Shown here: piece by piece, positions 1-9,897 of the stretch | Position numbering within the stretch: position 1 is the stretch's first letter | How the letters are laid out: the number at the start of each line of letters is the position of its first letter | NCBI GenBank assembly: GCA_001190015.1 | Contig: LGTG01000643.1 | Location: forward strand, 39,017 to 103,016 | Direction: 5' to 3' | DNA from: Candidatus Burkholderia crenata | GTDB lineage: Bacteria; Pseudomonadota; Gammaproteobacteria; Burkholderiales; Burkholderiaceae | DNA length: 64,000 nt | The notes under the pieces: generated by a model | Seen by the model: the letters and a program-made list of their open reading frames with translations, nothing else | Told to the model about the DNA's origin: nothing | The model's database searches: none | Program-made: the position numbers and the translations under genes

Positions 1-217
1 GGAGCAGTGCACGCAGCAGCTTCTCGGGTGCAATCGAGGCACAGCCGGTGTCGGCATAGATGACGCCAAACAACCCGTTGAGCCGTTTCAACGCTTCGTT
101 GACCAGCAGTCGAATTGGTCTCAGCGGGTGATTCGCCGGGACGAAATCCTCCAGCTTGACCGTAGCAAACAGAGGTTCTTGCATCTCATCCAATCCGCGC
201 ATCGCATCCATCGCCAA
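1..217 (-). pseudogene. IS5-like transposase, N-terminal part (runs off window)
   Basis: The translation matches the N-terminus of the transposase at 9974 almost residue for residue (the segment from GLDEMQEPLFATVKLEDF into the GVIYADTG region). This family encodes a DDE transposase. The frame is open as far as the window edge. The first ATG is at 211, with a TTG two codons upstream at 217. The promoter side is disrupted by the IS4-like insertion only about 40 bp upstream, so expression is unlikely. Confidence 0.75.
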
Positions 218-256
218 AGATTATGAACACGATATCCATAACGCTTGTCCCTCAAA

Positions 257-1808
257 TCCTTACAATTATCCATATTTTTCGGCGAGTTCGAGACCGAGCA
301 GGATATCTGTAAGCCTTACCAATTCTCGCCAGACAACGATATTGCCCGGAGGAGGATCATTGGCTCGGGCCAGATAGCCACCCAGTTGGGCAAGTTTGAC
401 GGTATAACGTGCAAGGGGTTCGGTGGTTGAAGTCTTCGCGGTATCTTTAACCAATTGATCAAGCAGCTGTATTTCAGTTGGTGTCATCGCGATTTCGGCG
501 GGCAGCTGCGGTGCAGCCCGGTTCACCGTCGTTATCCAGAAGATATGCCAGCTTACGATGCAGAATACTGCAATGAGATTGGTCAGCCGGTCCGCGGTTC
601 GCAGCTTCGATTCTTCTGCCTTACAACCCGACTTGAGAATCTTGTGGAATACCTCGATTTTCTATCGCAGTGCGTACCAGTCAAGTTTCTCAATAGCCTG
701 TCTGCGGGAAGTAACGGGTAAATTGGTGATCAACTTCCATTCAATACGTTTTCTGGCCTTGGGTAGCCCCCGTTCAACCGCATGAAGTATCGTCAGGAAC
801 AGAGCCGGGTAATGGCGTTGCTTGCCGATTGGCGGCAATACCGTTATGCGGCGGTATCGAAGTTCCAGCACAGCCCGCTCAACTTTGCCGTTTTGGTCAC
901 GGACAGCGATCTGATGCACACCCTTGAGAAATGCTTTATCCATCTCATGTGCGATCGTGTGGTTTCCATCTCCCGCGAGCCGATCAACGCAGGTTCGAAC
1001 GAGAAAGTTCGTTTGTAGCTCGTGTGCGAGGCAGAAGAGTTTATAAATGTCGCGCTCGAGATCTCCAACATGAGCACAGCGGTTGGCTCGCCGAACAGCG
1101 CTGTCGATTGCCGCAGATTCTCCAGTCATCGGTAGCTTTCCTTCTTCTTGATTGGGACGCGGGTCGGATTGATCTTTCGCTTGAGCGCATCGCACCCCTT
1201 GAACTTTTTCCGGCTCCAGAATTTGATTGCAGCCAGACCCAATGGAATGCCTTGGGTGGTAACGGCCAGGCTCGAATGCATCAGGATCTCGCAAACCGTA
1301 TGCTTCGGGCTTTGCCGCTTCTTGTCCGGACAACTCGGGACTTTACGTGTCGAACCGATCAGCTCGGGCCGCTTTTTCTTGTTTGTACGAGAATTCAGTC
1401 GTGTCTTGCAATATCAGTACGGGACCTCCTGATGCAGCAAACCGGCTCCGGGTAGCCTCAAAATGCCCGCTCAGGATGACTTGTTCGCTGACCTTGGGAT
1501 TGGACAGAAACCGGTAGGCCGCTTTCGTGTTGCACCAATCCTGAAAGGCCATCGGAATGCTCTGCCCGATACACGACCACAGGCGTTCGAGAACCAGGCG
1601 GAATCTTTTGCCAAGACGCTCATCGCGAAACCGGCTTTGTCCCGCTTCCTCGTTCAGCCACGCATTAGCATCACAGGCTTCTTCCGATGCACGCTTTCGA
1701 CCGCCTCTGTTTGTTATCGCCGTCCCTCATCAACTAATCTTGCAACGACGAACAAAAAGGATTCTTTATTAACAGAGAATCGTAGAAAAATATGAGTAAT
1801 TGCAAGCA
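257..1808 (-). mobile_element. IS4-like insertion sequence, degenerate
   Basis: The ends form imperfect inverted repeats of about 24 bp: TCCTTACAATTATCCATATT at 257 and the complement of TGCTTGCAATTACTCATATT ending at 1808. They are flanked by a 5-bp duplication, TCAAA. Inside lies one broken transposase on the minus strand. A second, truncated copy lies at 21823-23046. Confidence 0.8.
300..1730 (-). pseudogene. IS4-family transposase, frameshifted
   Basis: Three minus-strand pieces (about 1343-1552, 662-1333, 266-526) together match one IS4-family transposase. The second copy at 21823-22895 confirms the reading. Visible parts are the N-terminal segment MAFQDWCNTKAAYRFLSNPK, the first catalytic Asp region LILQDTTEFSY, and the C-terminal signature Y-x2-R-x3-E-x6-K around YALRWKIEVFHKILK in the other copy. 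Here the frame breaks after DRFDT and again in the middle, so no functional enzyme can be made. Confidence 0.8.
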
Positions 1809-1850
1809 TCAAACCCCGCTTACACGGTACCCAATTTCAACAGCCTGCTA

Positions 1851-2400
1851 AGGCTTCAACCGCTTCGTTACCTCCACGGCTCCGGTTGCTTTCCGGCTGG
1901 AGCAGTTGCCGGGCGGGGCGTACACACGCTTGGAAAAGCGCCGCCTTTGCACGGCGCACGCCATGCAAAGACAGTAGGCGCTGACAAGGCTTACGACACG
2001 CCCGACTTCGTGAACGATTGCCGCGCTCGCAATGTGACGCCGCACGTCGCCCGCAACGATGAGCGCTACGGCGGCAGCGCAATTGACGGGCGCACCTCCC
2101 GGCACGCGGGCTACCGAATAAGCCAGGTTATCCGCAAACGTATCGAAGAGCATTTCGGCTGAGGCAAGACAATTGGCCGGATCCGGCAGACGGTCTATCG
2201 CGGCATCAAGCGCGTTGACTAGCACTTCAAGCTGACGATAGCCGCCATGGTGCAAGCACCGTATGGCGCCGGGCCAGCGTGCCTGCGCACTGCCTGCCAA
2301 AACCACTCGGCGAACCCGCAATTTAGCAGCAAATTGCATGTGCAAACCTCTTGAACACTGCTTCGGTCGTCATGACGGGACGCTTTTTAACAGCCTGCTA
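1851..2400 (+). mobile_element. IS5-like element, right-end fragment
   Basis: The plus-strand translation at about 1950-2270 gives the transposase C-terminus (VGADKAYDTPDF, later QVIRKRIEEHFGWGKTIGRI and YRGIKRVD). It is followed by the family's right end, AACAGCCTGCTA, at 2389-2400. The preceding 100 bp are scrambled. The C-terminal Lys/Glu catalytic block is present but the N-terminal half is missing. The TAG after RGIKRVD and later stops confirm decay. Confidence 0.7.
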
Positions 2401-2473
2401 GACAGAAAATGCCACTATGGGTTGCGCGAACATATTGCAATATCCAGGCATTTGGCAACAGGTTTATGTAATC

Positions 2474-2700
2474 ATGTTGATCGGATATGCACGGGTTTTG
2501 ACCCACGACCAAAACGCGGCTGCTCAGGTGGCGGCCCTCAAGGCGGCGGATTGTGAACGTATGTATCCTTTCACGAGAAAGCATCCGGCAGTCGTTGGGA
2601 CTGGCCGGAACTGCATAAGCTGCTCGACCATTTGCGATCAGGAGATGTGTTGCTCGTCTGGAAGCTCGACTAATTTTCGCGTTCGTTACGCGATGTGCTA
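2474..2700 (+). pseudogene. Serine recombinase (resolvase/invertase) N-terminal relic
   Basis: The frame starting at ATG 2474 reads MLIGYARVLTHDQNAAAQVA, the classic N-terminus of Tn3-type resolvases/invertases. The catalytic Ser position (normally YARVS) is Leu. After CER the frame shifts by one; the new frame gives RWDWPELHKLLDHLRSGDVL and LVWKLD. A TAA replaces the Arg expected before FSRSLRDVL. So there is one frameshift, one nonsense change and loss of the active-site Ser. The IS21-like left end cuts it off at 2702. Confidence 0.75.
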
Positions 2701-3084
2701 GTGTGAACGACGGTCAGAAAGCGACGCCAGATGGCGGCGTCGATCAGAAATGCGAAACGATCTTGTTTTGTAGAACGGTCTTTTGATAACCAGCAGAGGT
2801 GCCGATAAGCAGGTTTCGGGTGTGTCGGAAGGAAGCCCGAAGGGCAAGTGCAGACGCGCCCGGTGCAGCTCGTTTCTTAAGGGGGGTGACGCAGGAGTCG
2901 GGATGCGGTAGAAGAAGGTTTTACCTACCGTACCGTCTAACAAACAGGTCTGACACCGGCCCAAACTGCCAGGTTCATTCCGGTGTCAAACCCAACACGC
3001 GTACAACGAGGCATGAGTGTGCTTCAAGCATTGCACACCTCGTCAGCCTTGTCGATATCGCATAGGCATTGATGGGGATTCTCA

Positions 3085-3470
3085 ATGCCGGCGTCAGGCC
3101 AACTGTTTGTATGCGTGCGCTGTCGGGCGCAGGTCATTGTTTGCCGCCGTTGTAACCGCGGCCAGATCTATTGCAATAGCGACTGCTCGGAGCTTTCGCG
3201 CCAATCCAGCATGGGCGAGGGGCCGGCTGCCGTTACCAGTGCAGCCGCCATGGCCGCTTTGCCCACGCCAAACGGATGCGCCGCTATCGTAGCGGCCAGA
3301 ATAAAGTGATACGACGTCGGTGGCCACATCACCGGCAACCCATCACCGCCGCACCTGTGCCAGAGCATTGCCACTTCTGTAAATGCGTGTGTTCGGGCTT
3401 TCGTACGCCTGGGGCCACTTCGCCGTCGGATTTTCCGTGATGTTTGCATTCTTTACGAATTTCACAGGAC
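3085..3470 (+). pseudogene. IS21-associated Cys-rich small protein, frameshifted
   Basis: The frame from 3085 reads MPASGQLFVCVRCRAQVIVC, then RRCNRGQIYCNSDCSELSRQ. This has CxxC, CxxC and CxxxC pairs typical of a zinc-ribbon-like fold, as found in small ORFs ahead of istA in proteobacterial IS21 relatives. After SSM the frame is lost; the expected RRYQRS…GRFAHAERMRRYRSRQ segment is found in other frames just downstream. A second broken copy lies at 61101-61320. The role in transposition is not known to me. Confidence 0.55.
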
Positions 3471-3477
3471 ATGACCC

Positions 3478-4864
3478 ATGACCATTGGAACCAAACTTGA
3501 AGTACAAATCCTGCGCTACTACCAGGTTGAGAAGTGGCGTTGTGGCACCATCGCGCGCCAGTTGCACGTGCATCGCGGCACCGTCCAGCGCGTGCTGGCG
3601 CAGGCCGGTCTGCCCCGGATCGGCCCCGTGCTGCGGCCCTCGCAAATCGATGCCTACCTGCCATTCATCTATGAGACGCTGAAGAGGTTTCCTTCACTTA
3701 CGGCTGGCCGCCTGTATACGATGGTCTATGAGCGGAGTTACCGCAGCGGTCATCACCACTTCAGACACCTGGTTTCGCTTCATCGTCCGTGCCCGGTGAC
3801 CGAGGCATACCTTCGGCTTTACACCTTGCCAGGAAAACAAAGTCAATGTGATTGGGAAGCTTTGGCCACCTGCAGATCGGACGGGCGCGCGGGCCCCTGA
3901 TGGCCTTTGTCATGGTTTTGTCGTGGTCGCAGCAGATCCTGGGTTTTCTTCCTCGATGCGCTTATGGACAGCTTCTTGGCCGGTCACGCCGGTGCCTTCT
4001 CGGCATGGTCCGGCGTCCCAAGGGGCATCTTGTACGACAACCTTAAAAGTGCAGTGTTCGAATGCCAGGGCAACGCGATTCGCTTTAATTTAGCGCTGCT
4101 GGTGTTCGCGGCGCATCATTGCTACGAGCCTCGACCCGTGGCGGTGGCCAGGGGCAATGAGAAGAGCCGCGTCGAGAGGGCAATCTGGTTTGTACGCCAG
4201 AACTTCTTTGCCGTCCGCAAATTCGTTGACCTCGATGACTTGAATGCACAGGCCGCACTCTGGTGCGCCGGATCTGCGGCCGATCGACCGTGCCGGGAAG
4301 AGCCCACCATTACCGTGCATGAGGCCTTTGTCCGCGGACAGACCAGTTTATTGGCCCTGCCGCAGAATCCGTACCCGTGCGAACTGCAACTGGCTGTGCA
4401 GGTTAACAAGACAAGACGCAGTATGTTCGCTTCGACCTGAACGATTACACGATTCCGCATACGCACGTGCGACGCACGCTCACGGTAGGGGCTGATGGAC
4501 AGCAAGTCCGCATTCTCGATGGCGTTAATCTGCTCGCCACCCATGAGCGTAGTTGTGATCGCGGCGCGCAAATCGAAATTGCAGCGCACATCGAAGGCCT
4601 CGTTGAGCGCAAGCGCGGAGCTTGTCACCATCGTGGCCTGGACCGTCTGAGCCGGCCCACGCCGGCCAATCAGGCTCTGATGCTGCGCGCCGCTGAACGC
4701 GGTGGCAATCTGGGCAACATTACATTTCTCATTTGCTGAGCCTGCTCGATCGCTATGGCGTCACCGAACTGCAGGCTGCCATTGAGGAGACCTTCGCCAA
4801 TGGCGCGGCACCTTATCTAAATTCGGTCCGTCTGGCGCTGAAGCGTTGGCGTAAGGCACGCTAG
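3478..4864 (+). pseudogene. istA: IstA transposase of IS21-like element, frameshifted
   Basis: The N-terminal helix-turn-helix part (MTIGTKLEVQILRYYQVEKW, then GTIARQLHVHRGTVQRVLAQ) is open from 3478. The frame is lost near 3870-3900 and resumes from about 3907 with the DDE core (DSFLAGHAGAFSAW, GILYDNLKSAVFE). It shifts again near 4430 and near 4735. The C-terminus (SLLDRYGVTELQAAIEETFA … LALKRWRKAR) ends at 4864. Three or more frameshifts make it non-functional. A truncated second copy is at 61539. Confidence 0.8.
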
Positions 4865-4970
4865 GCGTCTCCATCAGTCGTGATCCCTTTGCCCGAACAC
4901 GTGCGCAAGAAAGACACGCTTGTGACGCCCCATCGGCTTGACATTTACGCCCAGATCAATGGAGACGCCG

Positions 4971-5475
4971 ATGAACACGCCTGATGCACTACAAACCCGC
5001 GCGCATGCCTTGCGCCTGTATGGATTACTGGCGTATTGGCCTGACGTGGTGTCCGAACAGTGGATTGCACCTTTGCTGCAGTGGGAAGGGGACGAGCGCA
5101 AACGTTGTTTTCTGGAGCGAGGCATTCGCAATGCCCACCTGGGCAGCTTTAAACCGTTGTGCGACTTCGATTGGGCGTGGCCCAAACGGTGTGATCGTAC
5201 CGCCGTCGAAGAGCTGATGGTGCTTGAGTTCGTCGAGGACACCGCTAACGTTGTGCTGATCGGTCCAAACGGCGTTGGTAAATCGACCGTTCGCAGAATG
5301 GCATGAGGTGTTTCTGAATGCGGCTTGTGTCGTCTCCCTTGTTGACCGATTAGTGCATTGTGCAGAAGTCGTGGTGATCGAGGGCGAGTCCTATCGGGTG
5401 AGAGAGGCACGTGAACGTGCTGAGCAACGCACGAAGAAGCGCAGTGCGGTTAAAGCCGAGAAAAAGACATTATGA
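4971..5475 (+). pseudogene. istB: IstB ATPase of IS21-like element, internally deleted
   Basis: The ORF starts at ATG 4971 (MNTPDALQTRAHALRLYGLL) and reaches the Walker A motif GPNGVGKST. It then jumps directly into the family's C-terminal segment (FAEWHEVFLNAACVVSLVDR, then AEVVVIEGESYRVREARERA) in a different frame. The central AAA+ core with Walker B is missing. IstB normally has about 250 residues and assists IstA in target capture; this remnant cannot do so. Confidence 0.75.
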
Positions 5476-5686
5476 CGCGTCATCAGTCGTCTTTGGGGAT
5501 CACCTGTGGGCTCGATTTCCTGATCCTGGACAACTGGTCCGCCGAGCAAGCGCTCGCTATCGTCGAACTCAACGATTTACGCGAGCGGATCTGTACGTAC
5601 TACCAGCTCGCACTGCACGAGCTATAGCGCAAACAACGCGGGCTTCCCGTGAACGCTTGCCTGACCGATGTTGACGATCTATTCTG
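5473..5686 (+). pseudogene. Small accessory ORF of IS21-like element
   Basis: The frame MTRHQSSLGITCGLDFLIL, NWSAEQALAIVELNDLRERI follows the istB end directly. A TAG interrupts it after ALHEL, and the remainder ends LTDVDDLF. The same small protein is present on the minus strand at 14130-14375, adjacent to an istB C-terminus, so it belongs to this IS type. The function is unknown to me. Confidence 0.55.
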
Positions 5687-5796
5687 AGCACGAACAAGTC
5701 GATAACCACAGGCTAGCAGCAACGGCCCTTGGTCAACTTCGTTTCTATTCAATCCAACGTCGCTGTTTAGTGTCGGATTTGCACTACCGTTGACAC

Positions 5797-6852
5797 CAAG
5801 AAAACGGCCTCCAGGAAACCCGCGGATTTGAATAGCGTTTACCTTTCGAAAAGTCTCGTTTTTTGGTTTGCTCACTGGCATCGACCTTATCGGCGGAGTG
5901 AAAGCGGGCCATTGCAAACAGCCTGGACAAAACCGTCCCTGACGAGCGCTCGCAATCCGGGCTGGACAATTCGAACTCGTCATCGTGTTGCGCGAGCTCA
6001 GGCTCATTGGTGACGCATGTGGAGCAGCGGGCTCTGGCACTGTGATAAAACCATCGAGATCCGTTTTCAAAGTCTTGATTTCCTTAATGGATAACCGTCC
6101 TTCTTTGACCAATGTGCAGATCAACTGGGCGACGTTTTCGCTCGTTTCGTTTCGTCCGAGCAGCGCATCACGCTCAAGGGCCAGCATGTCGAGCTCGTCC
6201 GACTGCTCGCGAATTCTTGGCTTCAACCGATCCGCGCGCGCCTTGGCAATACTAAATTGTTGAATAAAATTGAATTCTTTCTGGCTTGCCTGATGTACAC
6301 CTGTTTGATAGGTCGCAGCCATGTCACGCAGGGAATCAAGTTCCACGAGCATGGGCTTCACCCGCTGCTTGGTTTAGCTGATTGAATCCTTGATCTGTTG
6401 CGCGTAATGCTCGGTGTTGTGCCTCAGTTTGCCGTTTAACGTATCGATGCAGTCGCGTAGTGTGGCGTTAGCTGTTTGTTTTGTTTCAAGCCGTTAAGTC
6501 AGTTGGGCGTGTTTACTCTCCAGCTGATGAATCGATGTGTGGAGGTTGCTTTGCGCCTCCAGTTCGCGAAGTGGACCCAATTCGACCTCTAGCGAGGAAT
6601 TACGGGCTACTGCTGTATCGCCACGCGCTTTACTGCGGCGAAGCGCTTCTTCTACCGTTGTATAACGCACTTCGGTATCGTGAAGCTAGTTCATTGAAGC
6701 ATCAATGTCCCCCTTTGTTGCGTAACGTTCGTCTTTTAGCGATCGAATCGTGAACTGCTGCGCTTCCTGGAAAAGTTGGCCGCGAGCAGTTCGTTGGTTC
6801 GTTCCTGCAGTTCTTTTGGAATTGTTTTACCTTCGATATGAACGCGTGACAT
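5797..6852 (-). pseudogene. Coiled-coil plasmid protein (KfrA-like?), frameshifted and truncated
   Basis: From ATG 6852 the minus strand reads MSRVHIEGKTIPKELQERTN. A frameshift follows within about 30 codons; the other frame continues FQEAQQFTIRSLKDERYATK. A later piece from 6361 (DSLRDMAATYQTGVHQASQK, then long heptad-like segments rich in E, R, L and K) is clearly coiled coil. The 3' end is cut by the IS21-like right end near 5796. Location beside an iteron origin and coiled-coil make-up suggest a KfrA-type plasmid-stability protein, but no DNA-binding motif is readable. This is inference only. Confidence 0.45.
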
Positions 6853-6869
6853 GGATTTGATTCGTGAAG

Positions 6870-7015
6870 TTGTTGATTATTAGCACATTTTTAAAAATTA
6901 TCTTTTTTTGTTGATGTTCTACGGAGTCTTTGTTTCATGGTTTTCTTTTTTGGATTACTCCGTTGCTTGAGAGTATTAGAAGTAAACACTTTTTAACTTT
7001 AGTTAAAAACGTTAA
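6870..7015. other. AT-rich segment next to the iterons
   Basis: This is a run of A/T-rich sequence (long T tracts, TTAAAAATTA, TTTTTAACTTTAG) immediately left of the first iteron at 7059. Iteron origins usually have an AT-rich unwinding region beside the repeats, so this is the best candidate. No DnaA box was confidently found. Confidence 0.4.
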
Positions 7016-7055
7016 CGCCACGGTAAAGCCTTACCAGATAAGGATTTCTGGGCTG

Positions 7056-7925
7056 ATCGGTGAGTATTTGCGGGATAGAAGGTGATAGAACACGGGGGTG
7101 ATCGGTGTATAGGTTCGGGACTTAGCGTGAGGAGTCACGGGAGCAAGCGTGAGCGAGTTCGGGAGACAGGGGTTTTAGGAAGGTGAGGAAATACAGGGGC
7201 CATTCAGACGGTCGACCATACATAGCAGTAAGGCGCATTTCCGATCGTCAATCTGAGCAGTGAGCGTTTGCAGGATAAAGAAATCAGAAAATTTCAGTCG
7301 AAAATAGGTAATTATTACCTATAGGTGAGGCTTTTCAGGGGCCAAACCGGTTCCATGGTGAGGAAATACGGGATAGGTGCGTGATTGAGTTTGAGCCTTC
7401 TCACTTTTACGATGGTGCTGCTTTTAAGGGGTATTTCGGTCGAACTGGGCTAACGGTGAAGGTTTTCGGGAGTAGTTTGAGGCCACTCCTGGACCACGTC
7501 AGCAGCATTGGCGATTCTCAACGGTGAGGCTTTTTAGGATGACATCGTTTCCATCCTAAAGCTTGAGGATCTCGTTCAGCAGATACCTTATCAGCCAATG
7601 TTGTATTAACTATCTAATTTAAAAAGATTTTACTCGAATTCAATGCGTTTATATCGCGACAAAGGTGAGTGTTTCCGGGGGTGTTGGTCTGGAGCGTGAG
7701 GCTGTTTTCGCTGTGTTGAAAAGAGGTCAAGGTGAGTTTTTGCCGCGCAGGGAGAATTTCGTAAAAGCCACAGGGGACGCGTAAAAAAATTTCAGGTGAA
7801 GAAATACGGGACCATGTTTGAAGCACCTTGATGCGTTTCTATAGGCGCTCAATCCGTTTACCCGCATGGCACGGGGCATAAATGAGATGACACATGACGG
7901 TGAAGGTGATAGTTTTCAGGAGCGC
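7056..7925 (+). repeat. Iteron array, probable replication origin
   Basis: About fifteen direct, degenerate repeats of the form GGTGAG-n2-TT-n-CGGG start at 7059, 7081, 7104, 7126, 7148, 7182, 7324, 7357, 7455, 7523, 7664, 7695, 7731, 7795 and 7904. The first five are spaced 22-23 bp apart, about two helical turns, as expected for Rep-binding iterons. The rest are scattered with larger gaps. No ORF fits the region. It lies directly upstream of the Rep_3 initiator gene, the normal arrangement for iteron plasmids. Confidence 0.75.
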
Positions 7926-8002
7926 ACCTCAGTGAGTTTTGCGTGCTTCATTCCCTTCACTACTACAGGGTGAGGGTGCGGCTGTAGACGAGCTTCACCG
8001 TC

Positions 8003-9388
8003 ATGAGTATGCTTTTCCAAAATTCTCCTGACTCCAGCATGGCAACCAAACGCGCGAAGAAGACCGATGTAGTGAGTTCAAGTTCGGCTGAGCTGCGAAA
8101 AGCCGTCGAAGCCATTGCTATCCAGCCAAAGAGCGGCAAGATCACGCTCTTGACTCGCAAGTTGTTCAACGTCCTGCTGGCTGTTGCTCAGCAGGCGGAC
8201 GAATCCGGGGACACGTACCGCGCGCTGTTATCGGACATTGTCGCGAATTCAGCGTTCGATTCCAACGATACCGCACTGGTGAAAGAGCATTTGCGCCGCA
8301 TGGTGTCGGTTCAGGTTGAGTGGAGCACGGGCACGTCGAGTCAGAAGCCTGGACGTAAGTGGGGCATATCGACATTGATCGCAGACGCCGAAATTCTCGA
8401 AGACCCCGCCACACGCCGGGTATGGGTCGAGTTTTCCTTTGCGCCGAAGATCAAGAAAAAGCTGCTCGACCCGGTGCAATATGCGCGCTTGAGTCTGCAG
8501 TTTCAGAGTCAGCTTCGCAGCAGCGCGGGTCTCGCGCTGTACGAAATCTGCGTTCGTTATCTGACGAACCCGAGTCATCTCACCATGCGCGAGATTTGCG
8601 AGTGGTGGCGGCCTATCCTCTCGGGAACGCCCGACACCGAAGTGGGCGACGAAGCCAAGCGCGAGTACAAATATTTCAAGCGCGACTATCTTCGGCCCGC
8701 GATCGCGGAAGTTAATGCCGTTACTAACATTTTTGTCGAGCTGATCGAGCATCGGGAAGGTCGGCGGGTGGCTGAAATTCAGTTTCGCGTGACTGAGCGC
8801 AAGCAGCCAATGCTGGCACTCAATGAACATCCGAACGTCTTCGACAGTACGCTGGTCGACCGCATGGTCAAGATCGGGATTCCGTTGAAAGATGCGCAAA
8901 CGCTTTACGCGGACAGCGAGGAAAACCTGATTCGGGCAGCGTTGCAAATGACCGAGCAGAGAATGCGGAGCATGTCGCTGCCACCGGTACGAAGCGCGGC
9001 GGCGCTTTTCAAAGACGCTTTGAAAAAAGGTTATGCGCCGCAGCTTGAAGCGTTGTCGGCAGTGGTGGCTCCCGTGAAAACCACTGGAGCGCCGGCCGAC
9101 GACCTGAAGGCGCGTTTGCTTAGCGAATACTCTGTGTTTCGCCGGAAGGAAGCACGTGCGTTGTACGAGGAACAAGGTGAGTTTGAACGGGAGCTGGCGC
9201 GTCAGACCTTCGAGGAAGATGTATTGCCGGAACTCGGCGCCCACATGTGCGACGATTGGCGCAAGCGGGGTCTGGATTCAAAGATGGGAGAACCCTCGTT
9301 TTTCGACTGGCTTGCGCTGAAAACATGGGGCGAGCCGACTGACGGTGACCTGCTGGCTTTCACGTTGAATCAAAGCCGCGCCGCTTGA
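8003..9388 (+). CDS. Rep_3-family plasmid replication initiator
   Basis: This intact 461-residue protein binds origin iterons and starts plasmid replication. The N-terminal part (about residues 30-260) has the winged-helix character of the Rep_3 superfamily: KITLLTRKLFNVLLAVAQQA, LYEICVRYLTNPSHLTMREI, then the typical REYKYFKRDYLRPAIAEVNA segment that leads into the second winged helix. The C-terminal 150 residues are poorly conserved and acidic. Either ATG 8003 or ATG 8039 (MATKRAKK) could be the start; neither has a clear Shine-Dalgarno site. Iterons upstream may also autoregulate it. It is one of the few intact genes in the left flank, so it is probably the active replicon. Confidence 0.85.
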   Translation: MSMLFQNSPDSSMATKRAKKTDVVSSSSAELRKAVEAIAIQPKSGKITLLTRKLFNVLLAVAQQADESGDTYRALLSDIVANSAFDSNDTALVKEHLRRMVSVQVEWSTGTSSQKPGRKWGISTLIADAEILEDPATRRVWVEFSFAPKIKKKLLDPVQYARLSLQFQSQLRSSAGLALYEICVRYLTNPSHLTMREICEWWRPILSGTPDTEVGDEAKREYKYFKRDYLRPAIAEVNAVTNIFVELIEHREGRRVAEIQFRVTERKQPMLALNEHPNVFDSTLVDRMVKIGIPLKDAQTLYADSEENLIRAALQMTEQRMRSMSLPPVRSAAALFKDALKKGYAPQLEALSAVVAPVKTTGAPADDLKARLLSEYSVFRRKEARALYEEQGEFERELARQTFEEDVLPELGAHMCDDWRKRGLDSKMGEPSFFDWLALKTWGEPTDGDLLAFTLNQSRAA

Positions 9389-9462
9389 GACCACGATAGA
9401 GGGACGGCTTGTAGCCGCGCTGTTCCTGTTTTCGTTTGCCCGTTTGCCGCTATCCCCTTGCT

Positions 9463-9897
9463 TTATCGCTTTATCGTATCCGATTGCAGCATTTTTTCTA
9501 TTTGTTGAAGAATTTCATCGCGTTTGTTTTTCGACAAACTACGCAAGCGCAACTCCAGCTGGTCGTCTCCATACGTCTTGAGATCACCCATGGCTAGCCC
9601 GTCCAGCTTGATTTCCAAGCGTTGCGCGTAGCGTTGACGGCCCGTGGGCTTCGGCGTTTCTTGTGCGCTTGCACGGCCTTTCACAATGTCCGGGACTTGT
9701 CGTGTGCTTAGGTCATCCGATGTGATCTTGTTGATCAATCGCAACGTGGCATCGGCGCCGCGCGCCGTATGAAAGCGTGAAACCTGGTAGGCCATGTTGG
9801 ACCCGAACTTATCTGGACGGGCGACCATTTCATGCATGACGTTCTCTGGTAGCTTTGCGATAGCCAAAACTACGGCGATTGTTGATTCGTCCAGGCC
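9463..9897 (-). pseudogene. ParB-type partition protein, C-terminal part cut by an IS
   Basis: The minus-strand frame entering from the IS junction reads GLDESTIAVVLAIAKLPENV, then STRQVPDIVKGRASAQETPK and LKTYGDDQLELRLRSLSKNK. This is typical of the C-terminal half of plasmid ParB/RepB-like proteins. The N-terminal half is missing: the IS5-like element inserted at 9898 supplies the apparent N-terminus. It differs from the intact ParB at 18673 and probably belonged to the partition system of the Rep_3 replicon. Confidence 0.7.

Larger units (their letters stand above)
1..1850 (-). mobile_element. IS5-like element, left-end part, interrupted by an IS4-like element
   Basis: The terminus TTTCAACAGCCTGCTA at 1835-1850 is the inverted repeat shared by the other copies in this window (9898, 14471, 21252, 63135). 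The transposase N-terminus reads leftward from about 217 and runs off the window edge. An IS4-like element (257-1808) sits between the terminus and the transposase start, flanked by TCAAA on both sides (252-256 and 1809-1813), which looks like a target duplication. Order of events: IS5-like insertion first, IS4-like insertion second. Confidence 0.8.
2702..5796 (+). mobile_element. IS21-like element, full span but decayed
   Basis: The left end TGTGAACGACGGTCAGAAAG (2702) and right end (…TTTAGTGTCGGATTTGCAC…, ending near 5796) bracket the usual IS21 gene order. In order these are a small Cys-rich ORF, istA, istB and a small accessory ORF. The left end recurs at 60714 and inverted at 23578. The right end recurs inverted at 14023. 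All genes carry frameshifts or deletions. Confidence 0.75.

Noticed and set aside
7056..7925. CRISPR array
   Set aside because: The repeats are short, degenerate and irregularly spaced, without unique spacers of constant length or cas genes. They fit iterons.
8249..9244. 331-codon minus-strand frame opposite the Rep_3 gene
   Set aside because: The plus-strand frame has clear Rep_3 features; the minus-strand frame is a shadow.
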